64,000 bases of DNA from Mangifera indica (Eukaryota; Streptophyta; Magnoliopsida; Sapindales; Anacardiaceae). Below the pieces are notes generated by a model, which had not been told where the DNA came from, did no database searches, and was given only the letters and a program-made list of their open reading frames with translations. The stretch lies in assembly GCF_011075055.1 (NCBI RefSeq), contig NC_058149.1:6268449-6332448 (forward strand), in the 5' to 3' direction. The translations under genes were made by a program, and so were the position numbers. Each line of letters begins with the position of its first letter. The stretch's first letter is position 1. Below are positions 34,801-47,006 of the stretch, one piece after another.

Positions 34801-37800
34801 TTGTAATCTTTCTCCTCTCTGAAATAAAAAAGTGGATAGTAGTTGTAAGATTTCTCCATTACGCACCCTCATCCTCGTTTATGCTTCTTTCAGTGAATTT
34901 GTGACATCCTATGCCAGTCATCTTGAAAAGAAACATGATATGCTGCTTGGGCTACTTTTTGAGCGTGGAACTTACAAAAAGCTCTATAGTTATAAGCATC
35001 TTATAAATGGCTTTGCCATTCACACTTCCTCTGAACAGGTGAAAACCTTGGCACATACATTCTTGTACTTTCTTATCTTCAAATCCTGAATTAAATAGCA
35101 CTAAAAATGTTAATGGTTTTGCATATTCTTCCACCTTGCAATCTCATTTATTATAACATTATCTCACTGCTTATTAGGCAGAAATCCTACGGCGTGCCTC
35201 TGGTGTAAAATCTGTGGAAAGAGATTGGAAGGTCAGGAAGCTTACTACACACACTCCCCAATTTTTAGGGCTACCCACTGGAGTATGGCCAACAGGCGGT
35301 GGCTTTGATAGGGCTGGTGAAGATATTGTGATAGGATTTGTAGATTCTGGAATTTATCCTCACCATCCAAGCTTTGCAACCTACAATACCGAACCATATG
35401 GGCCTGTGCCAAAGTACAGAGGAAAATGTGAAGTTGATCCTGATACTAAGAGGGACTTCTGCAATGGAAAAATCATTGGTGCTCAACATTTTGCAGAAGC
35501 TGCAATAGCAGCTAAGGCATTCAATCCTGCTATTGATTTTGCTTCTCCCATGGATGGTGATGGACATGGAAGGTTAGATATCTTACTGTTCATTAATATC
35601 AATTTCAATGGATACTGTGCTATGTTGCATTTGCTTTCCTTTTTATTTTGACTCCTAGTTTTAATTCACAGTAGATTTGCATGACATGAATAATGACTTG
35701 ATGTTTTAAAAAGTCAAATTTTTTTCTTTTGATATTCTCATGCTGCACATATTGGGTTGTAGCTGCCTTATATTGGTTCACAACAGCTCTATCTCTTGAT
35801 TGGAAGTTTATAAAGTTCAACATATTTTTTTGGTACTCGCTTCTGTGCACACTTTAAAATCTTAGTTGAAGGGGCAATCATCATTCCAATTAATTACGCA
35901 GATGGTACAGACAGCTGGTTAGGGAACAAAGTCAACTCAGAAGCTAAAGAACAAGGATATTTCCTACTTGAATTTCATTTTTATACATGTTCTTTTTGAA
36001 ATCCTTGGATTATGAGCAACATCTTCTTTGATTAGTTGCTGACTTGCTGTTGTCTGACATCATTACTTTTCTTCTGGGCTCGAAGAAAAAAGTATTGACT
36101 GATTTTAGAGACATAGCCAACTCAGAAGCTAAAGAATGAGGACAATTCCTAGTTGCATTTTATTCCTATAAATATTCTTTTTGAAAGCCTTGGATTATAA
36201 GCAATATGTTCTTAGATTAGTTGCTGTAGTCTGACGTCATAACTGTTCCTCTGGGTTTTAAGAAAACTATATTGACTGATTTTAAAGACATGGTGCAAAA
36301 CTGAGGGCAGTTGTTTCTTTTGTTTGACTTTGAGGAGGACTTGTGCTAAATTATGCCATTTACCATTCTTTTTGTGTTACTGCTAAACAGTCACACAGCG
36401 GCCATTGCAGCTGGAAACAATGGTATTCCTGTTAGAATGTATGGCCATGAATTTGGTAAAGCAAGTGGAATGGCCCCCCGAGCCAGGTGAGGACTAATAA
36501 TCGTAACAAGATAGTTTTCCAATACCAGTCTTCTAGCACAATCTTTCCAGACACAGATGACTGAAATTATATGAGTTCAGGATTGCTGTGTATAAGGCTC
36601 TCTACAGGCTTTTTGGAGGCTTTGTTGCAGATGTGGTTGCTGCAATTGATCAGGTTTGCTATTATTTCATTACTGAAGACCACAAGAAGTTGGTAGTACT
36701 AGTATCTCCATTTTTTTATGATATAAACTATAATTTATGGGAATTAAACTCATCCGTGTTTCATGCATCTTTAACAAAATAAAACCTTAAAAAAACCAGA
36801 TTGTGATATTTCAATTGGTAATGTCTCTCAGTGCATGGGCATCATTTTTGCTCATTGACATTTGACAAACAGTTTCTAGTTTAGATGTTTTCAGTATGTG
36901 TGTTGAATATTATCTATGTCATTTAGTCAAAGCATTTTGCTCTTGTTTTTCTGCTTTACTCTCTAGGAAAAAATCTTGACAACTCAGCTCTTCCTATGTA
37001 CCCAAAAAATGGGAGACCAATCTGACATTTTAGAATTGGTGAAAACTGAAGGGGAGGGGGGAACTGAATAGTTCCCAGTTGATTGGTGATGAAATGCCAT
37101 ACTTCCTGCTAATCATTTTATTATGAATACGAACTCTTTGTAGTTAGTTTTCTTTTCTTTCTTTTGTTGGTTTTCGTTGTTGGTTCTATCTTTGTGTACA
37201 TATTTTAAATTGAAAAAGCTTATGTTAACAGGCTGTTCATGATGGGGTGGATATACTTAGCCTTTCAGTAGGGCCAAACAGTCCTCCAGCAACCACCAAA
37301 ACCACATATTTGAATCCCTTTGATGCCACACTTCTTTCTGCGGTGAAAGCAGGCGTATTTGTTGCACAGGCAGCTGGAAATGGAGGTCCTTTCCCCAAAA
37401 CATTGTTGTCTTATAGCCCATGGATAATGTCTGTCGCAGCTGCAATTGATGATCGCCGATATAAAAACCATTTGAATCTTGGAAATGGAAAAATTTTGGC
37501 TGGAATTGGCTTGTCCCGTAAGTTTCATCATTGTGTTGTCTGTTATCCCCCCCTTCAGAAAATAAGTAAACAAACAGAAGGCTGTTTGTAAAACTTGAGA
37601 AGAGGCAATTAATATCACAAAGATCAACATCATGGTTTTTCTACTTTACTTTGTATTATTTTCTTTATACTCATGACATTATCAATTAATACATCTGTTT
37701 AATATAATTTTCTTTTATTAAATCCATTATTCAATGTGTTACCTTGTTTTCTGGTGAATCTAATTGAATTGTTAATATGCTACCTAGCTATTATTCTGAA

Positions 37801-40800
37801 TAATAAGTAACATTCACAAGGGATAGTAGGTCTAGATTAATTTAGAAGTTTTAGTCTCTTTGAATAAAATAATTCTTTGGTTGCTATCCTCTGGGTTAGA
37901 TATTTTCCTTATAGTTTTTCATTATCACTTATACTTTTAATTGCATGAATATCTATTCAAAGGGTTTGGATGAATATAAACAATATGCATTTTAGTCTTG
38001 ATCAGAAAGGTCAGTCAACTGTCATATTGGGGTGCTGTTACAATTACTGTGTTTCATCAATTTCAGTATGGTTTCATTATGCATAACCTATTCATGGTGC
38101 ATTAAGCAAAATCATTAAACGTATAACTACTTCTTTTTCCTTTCCATTTTTATGAATATATGAGTCACCAATTAAGTGTGGCCCCTGTGGGGCTCATAAT
38201 TCTTTGTTGAGTTGAGTTGAGCTCTGTGTTTCATGTCCAACTTGAAACAATTTTATAAGTGTCCTTTTATAAATAAGATGCCTGTTGGTTTGTAGATACA
38301 TTATACACAAACATGCACAATCAAGGACATAGTGGCTGAATGATTTCCAATTACTAGCTGTTAGGTTCTTGATTCTTACTCAGAGTTTTGCTTTTTTAAC
38401 GGTGTTTTTCTCATGTATCACTGCAGCTGCTACACATCCAAATCAAACATATACCTTGGTTGCCGCAAATGATGTTCTTCTCGATTCTTCTGTGGTTAAG
38501 TACAGTCCCTCTGACTGCCAAAGACCTGAACTACTAAACAGGAATTTGGTTGAGGGTAACATTCTTCTTTGTGGTTATTCCTTCAATTTTGTTGTTGGTA
38601 CTGCATCAATCAAGAAAGTTTCAGAAACAGCCAGAATCCTGGGTGCAGCTGGCTTTGTACTTGCTGTGGAAAATGTTTCCCCTGGAACAAAATTTGATCC
38701 TGTTCCTGTTGGTACTCCTGGGATACTTATAATAGATGTCTCAAAGTCAATGGTAATTATTTAAGCTGATTTCGTCTCTTCATATGTATTTTTTATAAGT
38801 TGATAACTGTCCATTGTGGATATTCCCTTAGTGGTTGCTAATATTTGATTGGGTTTGGTAGTATTACACTCTTCCAGGAGGCATTTAATATATTACAACC
38901 TGCCTTTGATGATGCCATATAAACTAAAGATCAAACAGGAATAACGCAGGCATGAGCTTGTCTTGTGTAAAAAGAAAGCTGGATCAAAACAAGAAATTTC
39001 TAAAGATGAAAAAAAAAAATTGCAGAAATTAGATTCATTGTCCTGTTCCATCCAATTTCACTTTTGGAATGTCTTTGTCCATTTTAGCTTAACCCTAACT
39101 TATAATGACAACTTGTCACCATTATAATGATACTTAGTTTGTTGCCCTTCTGAGCTCCTTTTTGTCTTGACTGACCACAGCATGTTCTCCCCCTTAGCCT
39201 TTTGTCATTTGTTTGGCTAAAGTTTTTTTTCTCCTGAGTTTCATGTTTTTGATTCTTGGGCATCTTTATTCTAGGAACTTGTTGACTACTACAACACTTC
39301 AACAACAAGAGATTGGACTGGAAGAGTGAGGAGTTTCAAAGCTACTGGTACTATCGGGGATGGGTTGATGCCTATTCTTCATAAATCAGCACCTCAGGTA
39401 GCATTATTTTCTGCTAGAGGGCCCAATATCAAAGATTTCAGTTTCCAAGATGCAGATCTTCTCAAGCCAGATATTCTGGCACCTGGTTCTCTTATTTGGG
39501 CTGCTTGGTCTCCAAATGGAACAGATGAAGCTAATTTCGTTGGTAAGATGGATCCAATTCTAAGTAATTTTTATTTCTTGGCTATCAAATGTAACAACTT
39601 TAAGTGCATATTAGTGTAAGAGGATTTTGTTACAATTAGACAAAAACTCTAAAATTTTATGCAATTGTCTGCTTCGAGTTTTGAGCAGGGGAGGGATTTG
39701 CCTTGGTATCTGGAACTAGCATGGCAGCACCACATATAGCTGGCATAGCTGCTCTTATAAAGCAGAAACACCCTCATTGGAGCCCTACTGCTATAAAATC
39801 AGCCTTGATGACAACAACAACAAAGCTGGACAGAGCTGGAAGGCCACTTCAAGCACTACAATATTCTGAAAAAGAAGCCATGAAGCTGGTTAAAGCTACA
39901 CCTTTTGATTATGGGAGTGGTCATGTCAATCCAAGAGCTGCGTTGGATCCTGGACTTGTCTTTGACGCAGGTTTTATTCTTCTTCCCTTAAACACATTTT
40001 CTGATTAGTCTACTAGATGCAACTTAAGGCCTAAAAACTAATTATCTATTTTTCCTGTAAACTAGGAAGGCAAGTGATGGGATTAATTGATATTTTGGTT
40101 TTAACATGTATTTGCTATTGGTCTGTGGCCAAACACTATAAGTGTTTGCCTATGTCACCAAGTATCGTTAGAAAGCTACTGCAAGGGTGGCACCAATAAT
40201 CATGACTTACAATAATAACTGTTAAGAAATAAAGAGGGCCGTTAATCAATTTGTAATTGCAGAACTTCAGGTCCTGATATGTCCTTCAAATATTACCTTC
40301 TTTAAAGTGTGGTTGTAATTTAGAAGATGATCGAATATTGAAAATGGTGACTAGGCACATGGCCAAAAGGACCTGATAGAAGAATATCCTGTAAATAGGA
40401 ATTGTAAGGAAATACCCTGGAAACGTTTTATGTCAGCAATTATTAACCTCTTTTTTATTTATAAGTAGGTGTTAGATTTAAAGTAGCATCCAGGCTGCTT
40501 TTTTAGTGATTCCTTAAGCTTTACACCTTGGATACTCTATAACTTAATCCAGGTGACAACAGCAACTTTTACTTGATATTAGTGAAACAGCGTTTCTTAA
40601 AATGCTCTATAATTTTAGATGAGGAATTAGTTTCCAGATAACATTCAGCAAATCATGTTGAAAATGTGTCAACCAACTTCTAACTCCGAGGAAACTTTTG
40701 GTAGGTTATGAGGATTACTTGGGATTCTTGTGCACAACACCTGGTATCAACAAAAACGAGATAAAGAACTACACTAATTTACCCTGCAACTACACCATGG

Positions 40801-41111
40801 GTCAGCCGGCAAATCTCAATACTCCATCAATCACCATATCTCATCTTGTGAAGTCTCAGACGGTTACTCGCACTGTCACAAATGTTGCAGAGGAAGAAAC
40901 ATATGTGATCACTGCCAGAATGCAACCTCCCGTTGCCATTGATGTCAACCCTCCAGCAATGACACTGAAACCCAGTGCTTCACGTAAGTTCTCTGTGACA
41001 CTCACTGTTAGATCAGTGACTGGAACATACAGTTTTGGAGAAATTTATATGAAAGGTAGTCGAGGGCATAAGGTAACGATCCCAGTTGTAGCTCAGGGAT
41101 ATTGGCGATAG
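31878..41111 (+). CDS. SBT2.5: Subtilisin-like serine protease, SBT2 clade (SBT2.5/2.6-like), ten coding exons
   Basis: Exons: 31878-32059, 34894-35038, 35178-35572, 36391-36486, 36581-36653, 37232-37517, 38427-38752, 39275-39542, 39689-39970, 40705-41111. All introns are GT..AG and the frame stays open: 2460 bases, 819 residues, close to the ~815 of the Arabidopsis SBT2.5/SBT2.6 proteins. Order: signal peptide (about 1-23), inhibitor I9 prodomain (about 26-110, starting [10 protein letters not shown]), mature enzyme probably from [10 protein letters not shown] (132), and catalytic Asp165 ([12 protein letters not shown]), His239 (DGDGHGSH), oxyanion Asn347 (QAAGNGG) and Ser601 (SGTSMAAPH). 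A protease-associated domain (about 400-500) is inserted before the Ser, and a fibronectin-III-like end (about 700-819) closes the protein. Several N-glycosylation sequons fit a secreted, cell-wall or vacuolar enzyme. The His239 codon is almost at the end of exon 3. The first ATG of the exon is used. Substrates are unknown. Intact, no transposon inside; SBT2.5 versus SBT2.6 is not resolvable by eye. Confidence 0.95.
32060..34893 (+). other. Intron 1 of the protease gene (2.8 kb)
   Basis: The longest intron splits a Ser codon after the ..EKIDP.. region of the prodomain. It is AT-rich with poly-T runs (for example 32842-32855). The 33275-33523 and 33709-33927 minus frames show no domain. I see no transposon or RNA gene in it. 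Confidence 0.75.
35933..36294 (+). repeat. 185-bp tandem duplication inside intron 3
   Basis: Copy 1 (35933-36117) and copy 2 (36118-36294) share CAACTCAGAAGCTAAAGAA, TTCTTTTTGAAA.CCTTGGATTAT, GATTAGTTGCTG and TTGACTGATTTTA.AGACAT. They are clearly diverged, so the duplication is not recent. Intron 3 itself runs 35573-36390, and no splice site lies in the duplicated part of the accepted model. Confidence 0.85.
36654..40704 (+). other. Introns 5, 6, 7 and 9 of the protease gene
   Basis: Introns 36654-37231, 37518-38426, 38753-39274 and 39971-40704 exceed 300 bp. Each is AT-rich and non-coding, with a pyrimidine-rich acceptor, and holds no recognisable transposon or RNA gene. The minus-strand frames seen here overlap exons and are shadows of the protease. 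Confidence 0.7.
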
Positions 41112-41698
41112 TGGCGTGAAGATTGAGATGGTTGATGTTAAGTACTTGTATGGTTGTAATATTCTTTGTAATTTGTGGTAATAAGATGAGATATAAAGGC
41201 TAAATATAGTACTCTGTCTGAAATGTGTGTAGTAGGTGTAAAGATAAAAGTAGTAAAGGGGGAGACTACCAGTTTCTTCCGCTCTTAAGTTTTGCTAAAT
41301 TAGTTAAGTGATTTTATATAAAATTGCTGGTGTTTACAGATTTCCTTTCTATTCCAATCATATATTTTTTGAGAACCTTTTTTATTTAGTGTGTGCTGAA
41401 TTGAATGACAATTGATTCTTGAGATGGCAATCACTGTCTCTGCGGTGCCATCCCAAAACCAATTTAGAATGGAAATAGTATTCTAAAAATGATGGCAACC
41501 AAAAAGAGAAAATTAGAATTTAAAATCTAGCAAACAATGTCATGGACAATTTTAGAAACTTTGATCCAGCTTCAATTCATCATCCTGACTATGTATGCTC
41601 TTGACACCAACAGGAACCAGGTCATAAATCACGCCGGGAATGGCGTGTAGCATGCCCTAATTAGTTGATATGGGTGTGTATTATAGTATCCATAGGTA
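41112..41698 (+). other. 3' untranslated region and short spacer
   Basis: The protease transcript probably ends within the first 100-250 bases. An AATAA-containing stretch (GGTAATAAGATGAG, about 41178) and T-rich DNA follow, but no canonical AATAAA site is clear. Beyond that I see nothing until the tandem repeats at 41699. Confidence 0.45.
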
Positions 41699-42540
41699 TT
41701 TGATCATTTGAAATTACTTGAGTTAATTAAATTTGAAATTTTAGGAAGATGAAAATCGCGCATGGTCCTAATATGCCCATTCATCAGTTGTCTATTGTTC
41801 ATGTAGCATAAACAATTATAAAAAGGGGTAGTCCGATAATTTGATTGGATGAATGATCCTTCATAAAAGACATGATTGTTCGTTATTGTTGGGAATTGGA
41901 TAATCATGTCTCCAAAAATGAAGGTACACGATTCTTATTGAATAAACCATTATGTGTAATCTACAGATATGTCTTGAGTTTATTTTGATCATTTGGAATT
42001 AATTGAGTTACTTAAATTTGAAATTATAGGAAGATAAACAATCATGCGTGATCCTAGTATGCCCATTCATCAGTTGTCTATCGTTCACATAGCGTGAACG
42101 ATTATAAAAGGGGTAGTCCAATAATTTGATAAGATGAATGATTGTACATAAAAGACATATGGTCATTCATTATCATTGGGTATTAGATAATCGTGTCTCT
42201 AGAGATGAAGATACATGGTTCTTATCGGATAAGCCATTATATGTAACATCCACATGTATGTTCTAAGATTATTTTGACCATTTGGATTATTTGACTTAAT
42301 TATATTTGAAATTTTAGGAAGACGAATAATCGTGCATGGTTTAATATGTCTGTTTATCAATTATTTATTGTTCATATAGCATGAATAGTCATAAAAAGGG
42401 TAATCCAATAATTTCATAGGACGAATGATCGTACATAAAAGACAGACGGTCGTTTATTATCATTGGTTATTAGATAATCATGTCTCCAGAGATGAAGGTA
42501 CACAATTCTTCTAAGATAAACCACTATGAATGAGCTTGCA
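41699..42540 (+). repeat. Three tandem ~287-bp repeats downstream of the protease gene
   Basis: Units start at 41699, 41984 and 42273 (spacing 285 and 289), the last slightly shortened. Each begins TTTGAYCATTTGRATTA, contains TTAGGAAGA, CCATTCATCAGTTGTCTAT and AATAATTTGAT, and ends near GATAARCCA. A central inverted repeat is perfect in unit 2 (ATCGTTCAC 42080-42088, GTGAACGAT 42094-42102) and imperfect in the others. Motifs such as CGTTCATGACA resemble the gypsy LTR at 27400-27490, so the array may be derived from LTR sequence. Confidence 0.85.
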
Positions 42541-42640
42541 TGAAGTTTGCACATTCGTTCATGACAGTGTTTACTGAAAAATTATATACAACTTGCCAAT
42601 TTGAGTAAGAGAGATTTTACTATGCTTGAATGAGTTTATT

Positions 42641-43080
42641 GTAACACTCCACCTCAAAACTTCTCCTCCTCGGAGTAAAATACTACTAAATTTATATCAA
42701 ACATGTTCGTAATCGTTAAATAAATTCATGCATGTTATCATGACTAAACAAGCTTCAATTTCTAAGTCTGAAAATGCCTCAATTTATTAATCATAATAAT
42801 ATATCAAATCACAAATCCTCAAGCATTGATGTTGAAATAAAATCATTATTCAAATGTGTACTAATAAAAATCTATAATCAAACCATACCGTCTCGTCATT
42901 ATAGTCATATTATAAATAGATTTTTTAAGAGTTTATTCGTCATATATCACTTTATCATTAACTAACTGTCTCACCTACAAAATTAAAAGAGAGTGAGTAA
43001 AAAACGTTCAATAAATAAGGATGATCTACCCTATAATCAATCAATTAAATTTATTGTTTTTCTTTTTCTACCTAAATTTA
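42641..43080 (-). repeat. gypsy LTR fragment, minus orientation
   Basis: It starts TGTAACACTCCACC, the reverse complement of a gypsy LTR 3' end, and 42970-43015 (CCTACAAAATTAAAAGAGAGTGAGTAAAAAACG..AAATAA) matches 26247-26290. No primer binding site precedes it, so it is a solo LTR or a 3' LTR fragment. The far border is not visible. Confidence 0.6.
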
Positions 43081-43147
43081 CTCTCAAATGAATTCTATAG
43101 CTAATTAGATCTCAACCGAAAGAAGAGAATCACAACAACAAAAAGAA

Positions 43148-43560
43148 TATTTAGTGGCACTTTTTTATGAATTTTGTCTTTTAACTGGCATATAAACAAA
43201 TGTCATTAAATCCCATATCGCTATAAGTTTTAGCGATAATTATTTGTAGTGTCGATATAAACACAAAATAACTACCAATAAAGGTTTAGTGATATTGTGA
43301 TAATTATTTATGATATTAAGAATTACCATTAAATTTATTTTTTATTAAAAATTAGTTAAAATACACTTTAGTAGTAATTAAAAAATAACTATTATAATTT
43401 ATACTGACATTTACAATTGTTATTAAAAGGGTAATTATTATAACTTATACTGATATTTATTGTTAAAAAGTAATTATCATATTTATACTGGGTTTTGTAA
43501 TTGTAATTAAAAACTCAAATTTATCTTCATCCAACCAATTATTATTGATTTTAATGACAA
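43148..43560. mobile_element. CACTA-like subterminal repeat block (tentative)
   Basis: Short motifs of the type TTTTAGYGRYATTT recur in both orientations with AACTRCCAATAAAG-like spacers (TTAGTGGCAC, TTTTAACTGGCAT, GTTTTAGCGATAATTATTTG, GGTTTAGTGATATTG). This pattern is typical of subterminal regions of plant CACTA transposons. No CACTA terminus or transposase is visible, so it is at most a fragment. Confidence 0.4.
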
Positions 43561-44747
43561 CTATAAATATTATAAATGTTTTTAAAAATAAATAAATAAA
43601 TTACACACCGTTATAAATATACATGAGATTTTAATTCCTTCAAAACATATATTTAACTACTTAATTACAATTTTGTCTAATAAAAAACAAAAATACATCG
43701 CTCTCAAGTCGGTTAACTCTAATAATCAATTTTGTCTAAATAACCAATTGATTCATACTATGTAAATTAAAATGCTCTTAGTGAAAAAATATGATCAATT
43801 ATAAGAAATATCAATGAGTAGAGTTTGAGCATTCATTTCATTGGTTCAAAACTTAAAAGATCATTTAGACAATAGTTTTTCCGAAATTTTACATTCTACA
43901 ATGTGTATAGATATACAAACTTCATTGTAAAGTTGCATTGGAAACAAAATCATGTAAAAAGAGTATGCTGACCGAAAAAAAAAAAAAGAGAGTATATATA
44001 TTCTAGATATGTAACTTTTATCATATTCCAATGACACATTATATGTTAATATGTAACAGTTCTTGGCTTGCTGCTTCATATCATTATGTCCAGAACCATG
44101 ATCTGCAACTTAAAACACTACAAACTCATGGATGCTACAACTTAAAACACTATATAAGACTTAAACTAGACATCTGTGCAAGGGTCGGGAAATATCTACT
44201 AATCAACTCTTTTATGGTTTTAGGTTGATGCCTACCTGTGGAAGTGACACCTCAAACAGTAAACAGAAAAATGAAACTAAAATTTCCAATTTCAAAAAGT
44301 TACCGTGTTTAGAAATGATCCTTTACCCTTACAATTTACCATATTTCAAACCCATTCACACAAATCACCATGACTGTTACCCCATGGTGTATATTTGGGC
44401 CTGATACCAGAGTCCCCAAAACAAGAATCACATGAAATAACTATAGCCAGACACTAACAAATCAATTTACCACATGATATGGTCGAAAATCTTCCATACA
44501 AAATAAAAGACTTACGTTTTTAAGTCAAGAGAAGATATTTCATCTAAGGACCCTGTAACAATGGGGAGCAGCAGATTACCTTAACTGCATTCTACCAACA
44601 ATATCTTTGTATATGTCAGGAATCATGAATATTAAGGAATCAACATATCTCTGCCAAAAATATCATTTAGGTATAAAATACATGAAGAAAAACAATAGAG
44701 TTCATAAATATTAATCTAATATGCTCTCTCGAGCAAAGTGTTAAGAA
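43561..44747. other. Spacer, nothing recognised
   Basis: AT-rich sequence with short chance frames (43861-44079 minus, 44031-44228 plus) and no known motif. It may include the 5' part of the gypsy LTR that resumes at 47007, but I could not align it. Confidence 0.45.
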
Positions 44748-47006
44748 TGAAGAATTTGTCAATTGGACGAATATTACTGACAAAACATTAAATAATATAT
44801 AGTATTACAATGTAGTCTAAAATGAAATTCTAATCCTATGAAATAAGAAAAATAATATACAACAAATCATATCAAATTAGGATCATATCAAAAACAAAAT
44901 TAGAATCACACTAAATAAGATTAAATCGGAATCAAGATTTAATCAAATAAAAAAGTATTGACTATAATCTATAATTATGATCTTTCTTTATTATGTCCCC
45001 TCAAGATGGTGTTTTGTGAGAGAACATTGATCTTGAAATAAAAAGATTGCAGTCGTTGGCGTGACAAGGGTTTTGTGAGAGCATCACCTAGTTGATCTTC
45101 AGAAGAGACATGGTAGACTCACAGTTCACCATTTTGGACTTGATCATGAATAAAATGAAAATCAATAGCAATGTGCTTCATATTTGAATGGAAGACTGGA
45201 TTTGCACATAAGTAAGTTACACCAATGTCATCACAATATATAACAACAACGGTGGTGAGAAGAACTACAAGTTCTTAGAGCAAGGATTGTAGCCATGTGA
45301 TTTTAGTAGTGAAAGAGGCTACAACTTGGTATTAAGCTTCAGTGGCAAAGTGAGCAATTAATCATTTTTCTTAGAACTCCAAAAAATTATGTTGTGACCA
45401 AGAAAGACAATGTGAGCATTGGTGGATGTGCAATATTGCCAACCTAATCAACATCTAAAAAAACCATGAAGTGACATTGGAGAATTACTATGAAGAAACA
45501 ACCTATGTGTAGTCGTGCCACAAAGATACCAAAGTAACTGTTTGACAACAGACTAATGTTGAGTAGTGGGATGGTGTATGAACTGAGATAATTTATTAAT
45601 AGTGAAGGCAATGTCTAGAACTATTAAAAAGAGATATTGCAATGCACCCACCAAAAAGAAAAATTGAGTAAGATCAGTTAGATATGTTCCATCATGCAGT
45701 GTTGGTACATTGTTAGTAAACATAGGTGTAATGGTGTCTTTGGCCTCAAACATTTTTGTCTTGTACAAAAGATCATGAATATATTTTTATTGAGATAGTG
45801 GGATACCATGTTTGGCAGGAAGAACTTTAACTCCTAAAATATAAGAAAGTCTACCAAGATCTTTGACAGAAAATTTTGCAGAGAGTTTATTGATGAATTT
45901 GCGAAGAAGTCCATCGTCATCAACTATACGTATAAAATCATCCACATACACTAATATATACATGGTTATCTGATTTTGTTGAAACACAAACAATGATGTG
46001 TCAGATTTTGAGTTAACAAACCCAATGGAGAGTAGAAATTGGCAAAACTCATTAAACATGCTCATGGTGCTTGTTTAAGCCCATAAAGAGCTTTCTTGAG
46101 ATGACAAACATGATGTGGATGTTGCTTTCCAACAAAACTAGGGCTTAGCTCATATAAACATCTTTAGTGAGATGGCCATAGAGGAAGGCATTGTTAAGAT
46201 CAAATTGGTTGATAGACCATCTTTGAGAGAGCAAGACAAAAGACTGGGTAACAATAGTAGGCTTGATTACTGGACTAAAGGTTTCTTGAAATTCCACAGC
46301 AGGTCATTGATGAAATTTCTTAGCTACAAGACGAGTTTTGTATTATTTCATAAATGCATTTGGATTTTGTTTGATATGAAAAACCCATTTGCATCTCATT
46401 AGATTTTGAGATGGGTATGAGGAAACCAACTCCTATGTGTTGTTATGTTGAAGTGCTTAGAACTCATCAGACATGACAAAACACACCACTCTGATTATTT
46501 AAAGGCTTGGGATAATGTGGTTGGAGTAACGGGTGCATGATGGTGGATGGTGGCAAGGTTTAATTTTTAGATTGGTTTGTGAATATCATTTTTTGCTCTT
46601 GTTTGCATAGGATGGTGATTTGATGGAAGGGAAGGCTTGGTTGATAATGGTATCTATAAGGATTTGGTAGAGTTATAGAAAGTGGAAGATGTTGAATAGG
46701 TTTTGGGTGTTGTTGATGTGTCAACCATTAAAGAAGCATCAAACACTCTTTTGAGTGGAAGGCTTTGATACCATGAAGAATTTGTGAATTGAATGAAGAT
46801 TATTGACAAAATACTGCACAATATATAGTATTACAATCTAAACTAAAATGGAATCCTAATCTTATAAAATAGGAAAAATAATATACAATAAATTAGATTA
46901 AATCATAATCAAATTGAATCATAATTAGGATCGTATCAAATCAGAATTAGGATCAGATCGAAAAAAAGTGTTGACTATAATCTTTGATAATGATATTTCT
47001 TTATTA
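44748..47006 (-). mobile_element. Internally deleted copia element with both LTRs
   Basis: LTRs lie at 44748-44993 and 46773-47006 (both start TGAAGAATTTGT and end TTCTTTATTA on the + strand, about 240 bp). The right one is preceded by a minus-strand primer site (TTTGATACCA, about 46763-46772), and the left one is followed by a polypurine tract (GGGGACATAA on the minus strand, about 44992-45001). Between them only reverse transcriptase and RNase H remain; gag, protease and integrase are gone. Flanks AAGAA and AAAAA could be a worn 5-bp target duplication. The element is non-autonomous and dead. Confidence 0.85.
45020..46500 (-). pseudogene. copia reverse transcriptase and RNase H, minus strand
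   Basis: The frame 46065-45787 has CQFLLSIGFVNSKSDTSLFVF, then YVDDF (catalytic Asp pair kept) and FSVKDLGRLSYILGVKV. The frame 45768-45553 continues with LTDLTQFFFLVGALQYL..DIAFTINKLSQFIHHPT. Further on (about 45350-45030) the RNase H end reads with stops (TWLQSLL.., [31 protein letters not shown].., LGDALTKPLS). Upstream, 46500-46066 carries the reverse-transcriptase N-terminus with stops. It belongs to the RE1/Retrofit-like kind of copia, by resemblance. Confidence 0.85.

Noticed and set aside
35271..35567. Antisense frames across exons of the protease gene (also 37257-37633).
   Set aside because: They are shadows of conserved coding exons on the + strand.
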